A stretch of 64,000 nucleotides of DNA from Bacteroides sp. (lineage in GTDB: Bacteria > Bacteroidota > Bacteroidia > Bacteroidales > Muribaculaceae), in the NCBI GenBank assembly GCA_014801815.1, contig JAAVDM010000028.1, forward strand, positions 1 to 64,000. Direction: 5' to 3'. Of this stretch, positions 17,794 to 27,500 are shown piece after piece. Position 1 is the first letter of the stretch, and the number at the start of each line of letters is the position of its first letter. The notes under the pieces are model-generated. The model searched no databases. It was not told the origin of the DNA and saw nothing but the letters and a program-made list of their open reading frames with translations. The translations under genes and the position numbers were made by a program.

Positions 17794-19308
17794 ATGGCAG
17801 GTATCAAAGCACTGGCCCGACAGACAGCCGTTTACGGTCTGAGCAGTATAGTGGGCCGTTTTCTTAACTGGGGTCTTGTACCTCTCTATGTATATCTGTT
17901 CCCCGCAGAGCAGTACGGTATAGTCAGCTATCTTTACAGTTTCACGGCTGTGATGCTGGTGATACTGAATTATGGCATGGAAACGGGATTCTTCCGTTTT
18001 GCCAACAGTGAGTTCAACCCCGATAAAGTCTACACAACGGCGATGGCTTCGGTGGGTACGACCTCGCTTATCTTCGTAGCGATCGTGACGGTACTGCTGC
18101 GACCTGTGTCGGCCATCATGATGCTGCCGGCACACGAATGGTATGTATGGATTATGGCCTTCATAGTAGCGGTGGACGCATTTACCAATATACCGTTCGC
18201 CTATCTCCGTTACCGTAACAAGGCATGGCGATTCGCAGCTATCAAACTTATAAACATAGGCGTCAATATAGGTCTGAATCTGTTTTTCATTCTGTTGTGT
18301 CCGCTGATGGACCGTCACTGTCCGTCGTTGATAAGCTGGTTCTACACTCCATTAGGGGGTCAGGCGTTCGGCATCGGCTGGATATTTGTAGCCAATCTAT
18401 TGTCATCGCTCACCGTGCTGGCATTGCTGTTGCCTGATATAGTACGCTGCCGCTGGCAGTTTGACGGTCAGTTACTGCGGCGTATGCTTACGTACAGCTG
18501 GCCGCTGCTGGTGCTCGGCGTAGCAGGCATCATGAGTCAGAACATGGGTCAGCTGACCATTCCCTATCTGTTTGCAGGACATGAGGAGGAAGCCCGGAGC
18601 ATGGTAGGTATCTACGCAGCCAACATGAAGATAGCCGTAGTGATGGTGATGTTCACACAGGCTTTCCGCTATGCTTACGAACCATTCATATTCTCGCAGG
18701 CACGCGGTCAAGGAGGTGACAACCGTAAGGCATATTGCGACGCCATGAAGTACTTCGTCATATTCGGGCTCCTTATCTTTCTTGGAGTGATGTATTATCT
18801 TCCCGTGTTGCGTCACTTTATCTCACCGGCATACTGGGAGGGTCTGCGTGTAGTACCGCTGATGATGATAGCCGAGCTGTGTTTCGGAGTGTTCTTCAAC
18901 CTCTCGTTATGGTACAAACTCACGGATCGTACACGCTGGGGTATGTGGCTGTCACTGATATGTTTCGCACTCATGCTCGGACTGAACCTCTGGCTTGTGC
19001 CGCTTATTGGTATACCCGACGGATATATGGGTTCGGCATGGGCCGCACTCATATCATACGCTGCCGTAATGGTGCTGTCATACTTTCTGGGACGCCGATA
19101 TTATCCGCTGCCTTACGAAATAGGAACTATGACACTGTACACTATCGGTGCAGCCGTACTCTATTTTGTAGGTATGAAAATAGAATGGCCCGGTGCAATG
19201 TGGGCCACATATACAGTCCGGACACTGCTTCTTCTGCTGTATCTCGGTGCGGTGATACGCCGTGAACGCCTGCCTTTACCCGGGCGGCTGCAAGGTAAAA
19301 AAGCCTGA
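17794..19308 (+). CDS. Polysaccharide flippase-type MOP-superfamily transporter
   Basis: The 504-residue, very hydrophobic protein has about 12-14 predicted membrane segments and begins MAGIKALARQTAVYGLSSIVGRFLNWGLVPLYVYL when read through its first 35 residues. This is the pattern of oligosaccharide flippases of the MOP superfamily (Wzx/MurJ-like). It probably moves a lipid-linked glycan across the inner membrane. It lies 23 bp after ruvB. Bacteroidota often carry this single flippase next to housekeeping genes, outside the capsule loci, so it may serve O-antigen, protein O-glycan or lipid II export; the sequence does not decide. Confidence 0.82.
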   Translation: MAGIKALARQTAVYGLSSIVGRFLNWGLVPLYVYLFPAEQYGIVSYLYSFTAVMLVILNYGMETGFFRFANSEFNPDKVYTTAMASVGTTSLIFVAIVTVLLRPVSAIMMLPAHEWYVWIMAFIVAVDAFTNIPFAYLRYRNKAWRFAAIKLINIGVNIGLNLFFILLCPLMDRHCPSLISWFYTPLGGQAFGIGWIFVANLLSSLTVLALLLPDIVRCRWQFDGQLLRRMLTYSWPLLVLGVAGIMSQNMGQLTIPYLFAGHEEEARSMVGIYAANMKIAVVMVMFTQAFRYAYEPFIFSQARGQGGDNRKAYCDAMKYFVIFGLLIFLGVMYYLPVLRHFISPAYWEGLRVVPLMMIAELCFGVFFNLSLWYKLTDRTRWGMWLSLICFALMLGLNLWLVPLIGIPDGYMGSAWAALISYAAVMVLSYFLGRRYYPLPYEIGTMTLYTIGAAVLYFVGMKIEWPGAMWATYTVRTLLLLLYLGAVIRRERLPLPGRLQGKKA

Positions 19309-19350
19309 AAACAGAGCCTTAGGGAAGGCAAAACAGTCCTGCAAGGCAGG

Positions 19351-19544
19351 TAAGTAGTTCTTAAAAATTAAACGATAATGGTTTGAGTTACAGTTTTTGA
19401 ATCTTGAACCATAAAACTTGTTATTTTTGGCCGCTTCGGGCTTGTCACTCAGTCGAATACTGAAGTATTCTCCTTCGCTCCGCGCCCGAATCGCCTCAAA
19501 AATAACTGCGTTTTATGTGTTCATTAATTTTTAAGAGCTACTTA
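19351..19544. repeat. MITE-like element with 21-bp terminal inverted repeats
   Basis: The ends TAAGTAGTTCTTAAAAATTAA (19351-19371) and its reverse complement at 19524-19544 match at 20 of 21 positions. Inside, a long imperfect hairpin pairs 19411-19440 with 19484-19516. There is no coding frame. The ends recur at 7267-7290 and 33535-33555. The layout fits a non-autonomous mobile or structure-forming intergenic element. It fills most of the gene-free stretch between the flippase gene and tRNA-Arg. Confidence 0.75.
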
Positions 19545-19578
19545 TTAACGTTTTTTTAATCAAAAACGGACATCATGC

Positions 19579-19610
19579 TTTGCCCATGTTAAAAAATAGT
19601 TATAAATTTG
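19579..19610 (+). promoter_or_regulatory. Promoter of tRNA-Arg
   Basis: TTTG (19579-19582), 20 bp, then TAAATTTG (19603-19610): a full match to the Bacteroidota promoter. It ends 41 bp before the tRNA. Confidence 0.85.
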
Positions 19611-19651
19611 CAACCGCGCTTACTGACCACCTGTCGGCAAGCGCGGCGGCT

Positions 19652-19723
19652 GCCTCTGTAGTTCAACGGATAGAATAGAAGTTTCCTAAACTTTAGATAG
19701 GGGTTCGATTCCCCTCGGAGGTA
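19652..19723 (+). tRNA. tRNA-Arg (anticodon CCT)
   Basis: The acceptor stem GCCTCTG pairs with CGGAGGT, followed by discriminator A. The anticodon stem GAAGT/ACTTT holds the loop TTCCTAA, so the anticodon is CCT. The T arm GGGGTTCGATTCCCC is canonical. No CCA is encoded. A GGACAGCA/TGCTGTCC hairpin follows at about 19736-19753. Confidence 0.95.
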
Positions 19724-19779
19724 CTATCGCGCCGCGGACAGCAGGTGCTGTCCGTCAGGATATAATATTCACTTGAGAA

Positions 19780-20298
19780 GTGGGAAAATTTACGCAATAT
19801 AAAGTTCAGCTGGCCAGTCTCGCTGATGGCCACTATGAAAAGGATTTCGAGTGTGGAACTGAATTCTTCAAGAATATGGAGAATCCTGACGTCATATCCA
19901 GTGACGTCAAAGTACACATGGACCTTGACAAGAAGAACGATGCATACGAGTGCACGTTTCATTGCAAGGGTACTCTACAGGTGCCCTGTGATCGCTGTCT
20001 TGACCCGCTCGATCTGGAAGTCGACTCAGATTATCACATCACGGTGCGTTACGGCGAGGACTATGATGATGTCTCGGACGAGCTTCTGACCATACCCTAT
20101 AGCGACACCTATCTGAATGTGGCCTACATGCTCTATGACACTATCGTACTGAGCATACCTCTGCGCCATGTGCATCCCATGGGCAAGTGCAATCGTGCTA
20201 TGGCTGCAGCGCTCCACAAGCATCACGCCGGCGCCGAAGACGACGAGGAACTTGACGAAGCTCTCGACGCTGTTGACAACGAGCCGACAGAGGACTGA
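19780..20298 (+). CDS. yceD: YceD/DUF177 family protein
   Basis: The 172-residue product, GTG start, carries the CDRCL motif (C70, C73) of YceD-family proteins, with an acidic C-terminal tail. It directly precedes rpmF, the conserved order across bacteria. YceD is linked to 23S rRNA accumulation and ribosome assembly in plants and E. coli, but its biochemical role is not settled. The order yceD-rpmF-fabH suggests one transcript joining ribosome and fatty-acid synthesis. Confidence 0.9.
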   Translation: MGKFTQYKVQLASLADGHYEKDFECGTEFFKNMENPDVISSDVKVHMDLDKKNDAYECTFHCKGTLQVPCDRCLDPLDLEVDSDYHITVRYGEDYDDVSDELLTIPYSDTYLNVAYMLYDTIVLSIPLRHVHPMGKCNRAMAAALHKHHAGAEDDEELDEALDAVDNEPTED

Positions 20299-20427
20299 AA
20301 CGCCGGTATCCGGATATAAAATCCGACCCCAAGAGCGGGAGACGCACCTGGCGCGCCGACCCGTTATCCTACGCATATAAAAATAAGACACTCACAACAA
20401 AAACAAATTAAAAAACAATAAACAGAA

Positions 20428-20610
20428 ATGGCACATCCTAAACGTAGACAGTCACATACCCGTACAGCCAAACGTCGTACTCACGACAAAGCCCTTATCC
20501 CGACACTGGCCATCTGCCCTAACTGCGGCGCATGGCATGTTTATCACACGGTATGCGGCGAGTGCGGCTATTACCGCGGTAAGCTGGTAATCGAAAAAGC
20601 CGAAGTCTGA
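20428..20610 (+). CDS. rpmF: 50S ribosomal protein L32
   Basis: The 60-residue protein begins MAHPKRRQSHTRTAKRR and has the zinc ribbon CPNC...CGEC with C30, C33, C43 and C46 all present, so this is the zinc-binding form. Length and sequence are typical of L32 of the large ribosomal subunit. yceD lies upstream and fabH downstream. Confidence 0.98.
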   Translation: MAHPKRRQSHTRTAKRRTHDKALIPTLAICPNCGAWHVYHTVCGECGYYRGKLVIEKAEV

Positions 20611-20763
20611 GCCTATCTGCCTGTCCCCTGTCTGCCGGACAGGGAGTCACGACATGTTCACTGCGTTCGCGCCAGCGCTGCCGACACGGCGGCGCCTCAC
20701 GGCGTGAACAATTTTCATTATACATATACGGCAACACAATCCCCTATCAACCCTCATAAAGTC

Positions 20764-21756
20764 ATGCTTAATGCAAAGATAAGCGCCATAGCCTCATACG
20801 TCCCCGACGATATACTCGACAACGATATGCTCTCTAAAATGGTCGACACTAACGACGAGTGGATCACCACACGTGTCGGTATCAAGGAGCGCCGTATCCT
20901 TCACGGAGAAGGTAAAGGTTCGAGTTATCTCGGTATCAAGGCCGTTGATAAGCTGATGCACGACTATGGAGTGGAGGCCGGCCAGATAGACCTGCTCATC
21001 TGCGCCACTTCCAATCCTGACTATCGCTTCCCGTCGACAGCTTCGGTCATTGCCCATGGCTGTGGTCTGGAAAATGCATACGCCTATGATATACAGGCAG
21101 CCTGCGCCGGCTTTATCGTAACGCTGCAGGCAGCCCGCGCCTATATACAGGCCGGACTGTATAAGAAGATTCTGGTAGTCTGCGCCGAAAAGATGTCGAG
21201 CATGACCGACTATCAGGACCGTGCCACCTGCCCGCTGTTCGGCGACGCCGCCGCTGCCGTGCTTATCGAACCTACCGATGAGGAAGTGGGTATCGTTGAC
21301 GGTGAATTCCATATCGACGGCAACGGACTGCCCCACCTTCTGATGAAAGCCGGCGGTTCGGTAAAACCGGCCTCTCACGAGACTGTCGATGCCCACGAGC
21401 ACTACATATATCAGGAAGGTCGTGTGGTCTACAAACACGCTGTGCGTGACATGCTGTCATCAACCATGTCAGTGATGAAACGCAACAACCTTACAGTCGA
21501 GGAAGTGGATTGGCTCGTACCTCATCAGGCCAATCTGCGTATCATCGAAGCTGTATCCGGACGTACCAAGTTAGACCCTGCCAAAGTACTGGTCAATATA
21601 CAGCACTACGGCAACACATCGGCTGCCTCGATACCTCTGTGTCTCGATGAGTTCAAGTCGCGTCTCAAAAAGGGAGATAAAGTACTTATGACCGCTTTCG
21701 GTGCCGGCTTCACATGGGGTGCGATGTATATGATATGGGCTTTTGATAGCAAATAA
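20764..21756 (+). CDS. fabH: 3-oxoacyl-ACP synthase III (FabH)
   Basis: The ~330-residue product has the complete Cys-His-Asn triad: C114 in QAACAGF, H254 in VPHQAN and N284 in YGNTSAAS. The substrate-loop motif TNDEWITTRVGI is also present. FabH condenses acetyl- or branched acyl-CoA with malonyl-ACP to start fatty-acid synthesis. A GTG at 20704 would extend the frame by 20 residues, but ATG 20764 matches the family start (MLNAKISAIASYVP). A near-perfect palindromic terminator follows the stop codon. Confidence 0.96.
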   Translation: MLNAKISAIASYVPDDILDNDMLSKMVDTNDEWITTRVGIKERRILHGEGKGSSYLGIKAVDKLMHDYGVEAGQIDLLICATSNPDYRFPSTASVIAHGCGLENAYAYDIQAACAGFIVTLQAARAYIQAGLYKKILVVCAEKMSSMTDYQDRATCPLFGDAAAAVLIEPTDEEVGIVDGEFHIDGNGLPHLLMKAGGSVKPASHETVDAHEHYIYQEGRVVYKHAVRDMLSSTMSVMKRNNLTVEEVDWLVPHQANLRIIEAVSGRTKLDPAKVLVNIQHYGNTSAASIPLCLDEFKSRLKKGDKVLMTAFGAGFTWGAMYMIWAFDSK

Positions 21757-21783
21757 GAAAAAGACGCTATAACAGTTATGCGT

Positions 21784-21833
21784 AAACGCCACGGACGGCA
21801 GCCTGTCATGACAGGCTGCCGTCCGTGGCGTTT
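21784..21833. terminator. Perfect 50-bp palindrome, terminator after fabH
   Basis: Positions 21784-21808 are exactly the reverse complement of 21809-21833, with A- and T-rich ends. It lies 27 bp after the fabH stop and contains the upstream in-frame ATG (21778 onward) of era, which rules that start out. Confidence 0.88.
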
Positions 21834-21888
21834 AAACCCATTGCGGCACTGGGGCGTTTTAATTATGTTATTAAACCCAAAAGATATT

Positions 21889-22800
21889 ATGGAAGAGAAA
21901 ATCATGACCACCCCCGAAGCGCATAAAGCCGGCTTCGTCAATATAGTAGGTAATCCTAATGTAGGTAAATCAACGCTGATGAATGACCTCGTCGGCGAAC
22001 GTATATCAATCATTACATCCAAGGCACAGACCACACGTCACCGCATTATGGGTATAGTCAACACGCCTGAATATCAGATTGTATATTCTGATACTCCGGG
22101 TGTGCTCAAACCGAAATACAAACTGCAGGAGTCGATGCTGGAGTTCTCGGAAGGAGCACTTACTGATGCCGATATTCTGCTTTATGTCACCGATGTTGTG
22201 GAAGACCCCGAGAAGAACAAGGATTATCTCGACCGTGTGGCTAAAGAGAATATACCCGTACTGCTTGTCATCAACAAGATAGACCTTCTCAAAAGTAATG
22301 AGGAACTTGAGAAACTCGTCGAGACATGGAAGACCCGTCTGCCTAAGGCCGAAGTATTCCCAACCAGTGCAAAAGAGCATTTCAATATAGATAATCTTAA
22401 AGCCCGTATTGTCGAACTGTTACCCCCGTCACCTCCCTTCTTCGGCAAAGATGCCCTTACTGATAAGCCGGCACGTTTCTTCGTGACCGAAATCATACGT
22501 GAGAAACTGTTGCTCAATTATGACAAGGAGATACCTTACAGCACCGAGGTGCTTGTCGAGAAGTTTGATGAGAAGGATAACTCTATACATATCATGGCGG
22601 TCATCTACGTTGAACGTGACTCACAGAAAGGTATCATCATCGGTAAGGGTGGTGAGAAAATCAAGAAAGTCGGTATCGAAGCCCGTGAAGATATAGAGAA
22701 GTTCTTTGATAAGAAAGTATATCTTGAACTCTTTGTGAAAGTCGAGAAAGACTGGCGCAACCGCGAGAACAAGCTCCGTGCTTTCGGTTATATAGAATAA
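21889..22800 (+). CDS. era: GTPase Era
   Basis: The product has G1 GNPNVGKS, G2 TTRHRIMG, G3 DTPG, G4 NKID and a C-terminal KH domain with GIIIGKGGEKIKKVG. Era binds the 3' end of 16S rRNA during small-subunit assembly. The reading frame is open back to 21778, but that part lies in the terminator palindrome, so ATG 21889 (MEEKIMTTPE) or 21904 is the true start. der follows 56 bp downstream, a common pairing in Bacteroidota. Confidence 0.96.
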   Translation: MEEKIMTTPEAHKAGFVNIVGNPNVGKSTLMNDLVGERISIITSKAQTTRHRIMGIVNTPEYQIVYSDTPGVLKPKYKLQESMLEFSEGALTDADILLYVTDVVEDPEKNKDYLDRVAKENIPVLLVINKIDLLKSNEELEKLVETWKTRLPKAEVFPTSAKEHFNIDNLKARIVELLPPSPPFFGKDALTDKPARFFVTEIIREKLLLNYDKEIPYSTEVLVEKFDEKDNSIHIMAVIYVERDSQKGIIIGKGGEKIKKVGIEAREDIEKFFDKKVYLELFVKVEKDWRNRENKLRAFGYIE

Positions 22801-22856
22801 TACTGTGACCGGCAGTACAGTTACGAAAAGGACCAATTATAGAAAAATAACCAGAA

Positions 22857-24173
22857 ATGAGCAGATTAATAGCAATAGTAGGACGGCCGAACGTGGGTAA
22901 ATCAACCCTGTTCAACCGTTTGACGCAGACCCGCCAGGCCATAGTCGACGACACGGCGGGAACCACACGTGACCGCCAGTATGGTAAGGTAGACTGGGAC
23001 GGTCAGGAATTTTCGATAGTTGACACAGGCGGTTGGGTGGTAAACTCAGACGATATATTTGAGGAAGAGATTAATAAACAGGTAGAAATCGCAATAGATG
23101 AGGCTGATGTCATTCTGTTTGTAGTTGATGCCTCGACAGGTCTGACCGACCTCGATGACAAGGTGGCTGCCATATTGCGCCGCAGCAAGAAGCCGGTCAT
23201 AGTTGTAGCCAATAAGGAAGATAAGGGCGATGCCCGTTATAACATACCTGAGTTTTACAGTCTCGGACTCGGAGACCCTATCGAAGTGTCGTCAGCCAAC
23301 GGCAGCGGTACAGGTGAACTGCTTGACGAGATTATCAAGGATATGCCCAAGCGCGATGACGAGGAAGAGACCGAGGAAAATGTTGCGAAATTCGCTATCG
23401 TAGGACGTCCTAATGCCGGTAAGTCGTCACTTATCAACGCTTTCATAGGTGAGGAACGTCATATTGTAACCGATATAGCCGGCACTACACGTGACTCTAT
23501 CTATCATCGTTACAATAAATTCGGTTTCGATTTCTATCTTGTTGATACCGCCGGTATACGTAAGAAACAGAAGGTAAATGAGGATATCGAGTATTACTCT
23601 GTAATTCGCTCCATACGCGCCATAGAAGCCTCCGATGTCTGTATTCTTCTGATAGATGCCACACGTGGCATCGAGGCACAGGACGCCAATATCTTCAGTC
23701 TTATACAGCGTAACAAGAAGGGTCTTGTGGTATGTGTCAACAAGTGGGATCTTGTCGAAGATAAGTCAATTACAGCTCAGAAGACTTTCGAGAATGCAAT
23801 ACGCAGCAGATTCGCACCGTTCACCGACTTCCCGATTATCTTTACCTCAGCCCTGACAAAACAGCGTATCTTCAAGGTTCTTGAGACAGCTATTGATGTC
23901 TACAACAACCGTCGCCGCATAATACCCACATCTCAGCTCAATACTTACATGCTGGAGCAGATAGCCCTCACACCACCCCCAAGCAATAAGGGTAAGTTTG
24001 TGAAGATTAAATATGTCACCATGCTTAAAGATGCAGTCATACCGACATTCGTATTCTTCTGCAATCTTCCCCAGTGGGTCAAGGAACCTTACCGTCGTTT
24101 CCTTGAAAACAAGATACGCGAACATTGGGACTTCAAGGGTACCCCTATCGCTATCTTCATGCGTGAGAAATAA
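22857..24173 (+). CDS. der: GTPase Der (EngA)
   Basis: The 438-residue protein has two tandem GTPase domains. The first begins with [14 protein letters not shown] and DTGGW, the second with [14 protein letters not shown] and DTAGIR, and NKWD is in the second. A KH-like C-terminal domain follows, ending [15 protein letters not shown]. Der acts in 50S subunit assembly and is essential in most bacteria. The acidic linker between domains ([11 protein letters not shown]) is family-typical. Confidence 0.97.
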   Translation: MSRLIAIVGRPNVGKSTLFNRLTQTRQAIVDDTAGTTRDRQYGKVDWDGQEFSIVDTGGWVVNSDDIFEEEINKQVEIAIDEADVILFVVDASTGLTDLDDKVAAILRRSKKPVIVVANKEDKGDARYNIPEFYSLGLGDPIEVSSANGSGTGELLDEIIKDMPKRDDEEETEENVAKFAIVGRPNAGKSSLINAFIGEERHIVTDIAGTTRDSIYHRYNKFGFDFYLVDTAGIRKKQKVNEDIEYYSVIRSIRAIEASDVCILLIDATRGIEAQDANIFSLIQRNKKGLVVCVNKWDLVEDKSITAQKTFENAIRSRFAPFTDFPIIFTSALTKQRIFKVLETAIDVYNNRRRIIPTSQLNTYMLEQIALTPPPSNKGKFVKIKYVTMLKDAVIPTFVFFCNLPQWVKEPYRRFLENKIREHWDFKGTPIAIFMREK

Positions 24174-24203
24174 ACTCAGTCAATATTATAAATAATCCCT
24201 GTG

Positions 24204-24258
24204 AATAATAAGACACTGAGCCGGATTCGTATAGAATCCGGCTCAGTGTCTTATTATT
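24204..24258. terminator. Hairpin terminator after der
   Basis: A 25-bp perfect stem (24204-24228 with 24234-24258) encloses a 5-nt loop and ends in A/T-rich arms, so it can act on both strands. Confidence 0.88.
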
Positions 24259-24571
24259 ACTCATTCATTCTCAGGTTACTTTAATTAAGAAACCTCGGAT
24301 TCATTGATAATCCGGGACTACTTGTTTTACCCCCACACAAATATCTTGTCAATAGATTTGTATTAACTATACTATATACTATTCTGATTAATAAATATTT
24401 ACCCTATTGGCTAATAAGTAGCTAAACATTTTAAGGAATCTGCTCCACGAAATACACAATAAAGATGGGACTCATAAATTCTCTTATTGATTATAGGGTA
24501 TTTATGCGAAATTTTTTGTAATTTCGTATTCTAATAACTATCCTCTTGTTAAGAGAGCGGCTTGTCCCGTT
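24259..24571. other. Gene-free AT-rich stretch before the restriction-modification island
   Basis: No coding frame or structured RNA is evident. A weak -7-like TAATTTCG near 24520, one mismatch to TAnnTTTG, could start the island transcript about 45 bp before the first gene. Confidence 0.4.
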
Positions 24572-27500
24572 ATGAAATTTAACGACATACTCTATAAATT
24601 TAGGGCGGAATCATTCACCCCAAAAGATAAAGGCACTCAATTCGAGCGTCTGATGCAGTCATGGCTATTATCAGATCCACGCTATTCAATACTCACTGAT
24701 GTTTGGCTTTGGGAAGACTTTCCAAGCAAAGCCGACCTCGGAGGCAAGGATACCGGCATTGATCTTGTCGCTCGCACCGATTCCAGCGACTATTGGGCTA
24801 TCCAGTGTAAGTGCTATAAAGAAGACGCAACCATAGATAAACCTGCCGTTGACTCGTTTCTCGCTACCTCCAGTCGTACATTCAAGGATGTTGATACTTT
24901 GCAGACAACTTCCTTCGCTCGTCGCGTTTGGATTTCCACAACGAACCATTGGGGCTCAAATGCCGAAGAAGCAATCCAAAACCAAAACCCTCCTGTCAAT
25001 CGTGTTTTGTTAGTTGACCTACAAAATTCTCCGGTCGATTGGAAATTGCTTCTTGACGGTCTCAAAGGCAAGGATGCAATGCTTCCAGGTAAGCAACCGC
25101 TTGAGCACCAACTCCGCGCGGTGTCGGCTGCTCACGATTACTTCGCCACCCACGACCGAGGAAAACTCATTATGGCGTGTGGAACAGGCAAAACATATAC
25201 AGCTCTAAAGATAGCCGAAGAAATGTTGCCTGAAAAAGGTCTCGTCCTTTTCCTTGTTCCCTCAATCTCGCTTCTCGGTCAGACCCTCAATGCGTGGTGT
25301 GCTGACGCAACCAAACCAATTAAAGGTATCTGCATTTGCTCCGACAGTAAAGCCTCCCGCAAAATCAAAAAGGACTTAGATGATACTCAGGAATCAGCCA
25401 TAGATCTTGCAGTTCCGGCTACCACCAATTCTAAAAGCATTGCCAAACAATTAAAAGCATACCGTGAACACAACGGATTGACCGTTGTGTTCTCAACATA
25501 TCAATCCATTGAGGCTATCAAAGCTGCCCAAAATGAAACTCTCAAAGAGACCGGAGGGTCATACGGTAAGTTCAACCTTATCGTGTGTGATGAAGCACAC
25601 CGCACGACAGGAGTAAAACTTTCTGACCGCGACGAGAGCAACTTTACTAAAATTCACGATGCGAATTATATCAAAGGCAATAAGCGTCTCTATATGACAG
25701 CGACACCTCGCCTTTATGGTACGTCGGCTAAAATCAAAGCCTCCGAAAAGGATGCTATCCTTTGCTCAATGGACGATGAAAAACTTTATGGTAATGAATT
25801 TTTTCGTGTTAATTTCTCATACGCAGTAGAACACGGACTCCTTACCGATTATAAAGTTTTAGTTCTCACAGTCAACGAGGATGATCTCCCCGAAAAATTA
25901 TATAAAGACGCTAAAGACTCGAACAATACTGAATTAGACGTTGACGATACTTCTAAACTTATCGGTGTCATCAACGGACTTTCAAAGATTATTCGTGGCG
26001 ACAACCGTATTACTTGGGATAACGATCCCGGTGTAATGCATCGTGCTATCGCTTTCTGCTCCGCAATCGGTGATGCATCCAAATCAGGTACTTCCGTTAA
26101 TACCTCTTTGGAATTACCGAAGATCTGCAAAAAATACCGTGATTCCATAGACTCCGAAGAACGCGAACACGTTGTCGAAGTGGCTGCTCGTCACATTGAT
26201 GGCTCAATGAACTCACAGGAAAGAAACGCTCAACTCGCGTGGCTCGCCGAAGAAAACATCGGCGAGAATGAATGTCGGGTGCTTACTAATGTGCGCTGTC
26301 TGTCCGAAGGCATAGACGTTCCGGCACTCGATGCTGTGCTGTTCCTTTCTTCTCGCAACTCGCAGGTTGATGTCGTACAGTCGGTGGGGCGCGTTATGCG
26401 TAACTTCCGCAAAGGTCAACCGGGAGAAAAGAGATATGGATATATCATTATCCCTATTGTAGTGCCTTCTGACGTTAAGCCCGAAGACGCGCTTAACAAT
26501 AACGTTTACTTTTCAACTGTCTGGAATATTCTGAATGCACTCCGCTCCCACGACGATCATTTCAATGCGGAAGTTCAGAAAATCGCTCTAAATAAGAATA
26601 AAGTCTCCAAAGTCGTAGTCGGTGGTCCCGGCATCGGGCATAATGCTTTGTCCGACAGTCAGGACGCCTATGACGCTCAACAACTTGAAAACGCAGAAAT
26701 CGCTCGTCAGCTCGAACTGCGTTTTGGCGAAATGCAGTCAGGCATATACGCAAAACTCGTGGAGAAATGTGGAGATCGCCTCTATTGGGAGAACTGGTCT
26801 AAGAAAGTCGGCTTGATTGCGCGTAAATTTATTGAACGCATATCTAAACTCGTGGATAATGTTCCGGCTCTCAAATCCGAGTTTAATATCTTCATCAAGG
26901 GTTTACAGGAAAACCTTAATCCATCAGTGCACGAAGGACAAGCCATTGAGATGTTAGCTCAACACCTTATTTCTCAACCTGTTTTCGATGCGTTGTTCCA
27001 AGACTATAATTTCGTCAATAACAACGCGGTCAGCCGCTCTATGCACCGAATGATTGAGCAGCTTGAAGAAGTAGGCGGGTTCGAGAAAGACACCGCCGAA
27101 CTGGAGCAGTTCTATGACTCCGTGCGTGTCAATGTCGGTAACATTGACAACTTGGAGGGCAAGCAGACAGTCATCAAGAACCTCTATGAGAAGTTCTTCA
27201 AAGGTGCTTTTCCTTTGACTGTCGAAAAACTCGGTATCGTCTATACTCCTGTCGAGTGTGTGGATTTCATCATTCACTCGGTCAATGATATTCTAAAACG
27301 CGAGTTCAATTCTTCACTCTCCGATGAAAACGTGCATATCATCGACCCATTTACCGGCACAGGCACTTTCATCACTCGCTTGCTCCAATCAGGACTCATT
27401 AAGCCCGAAGATATGGAACGCAAGTATCTATCTGAAATCCACTGTAACGAAATAGTCTTGCTTGCATACTATATTGCCGATGTCAATATAGAAGCTGTGT

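Noticed and set aside
20704-20763. GTG start extending FabH by 20 residues
   Set aside because: The added residues precede the natural family start and sit in the leader after a hairpin-like stretch.
21778-21888. Upstream start for Era
   Set aside because: The extra codons lie in a perfect palindromic terminator and have no counterpart in the family.
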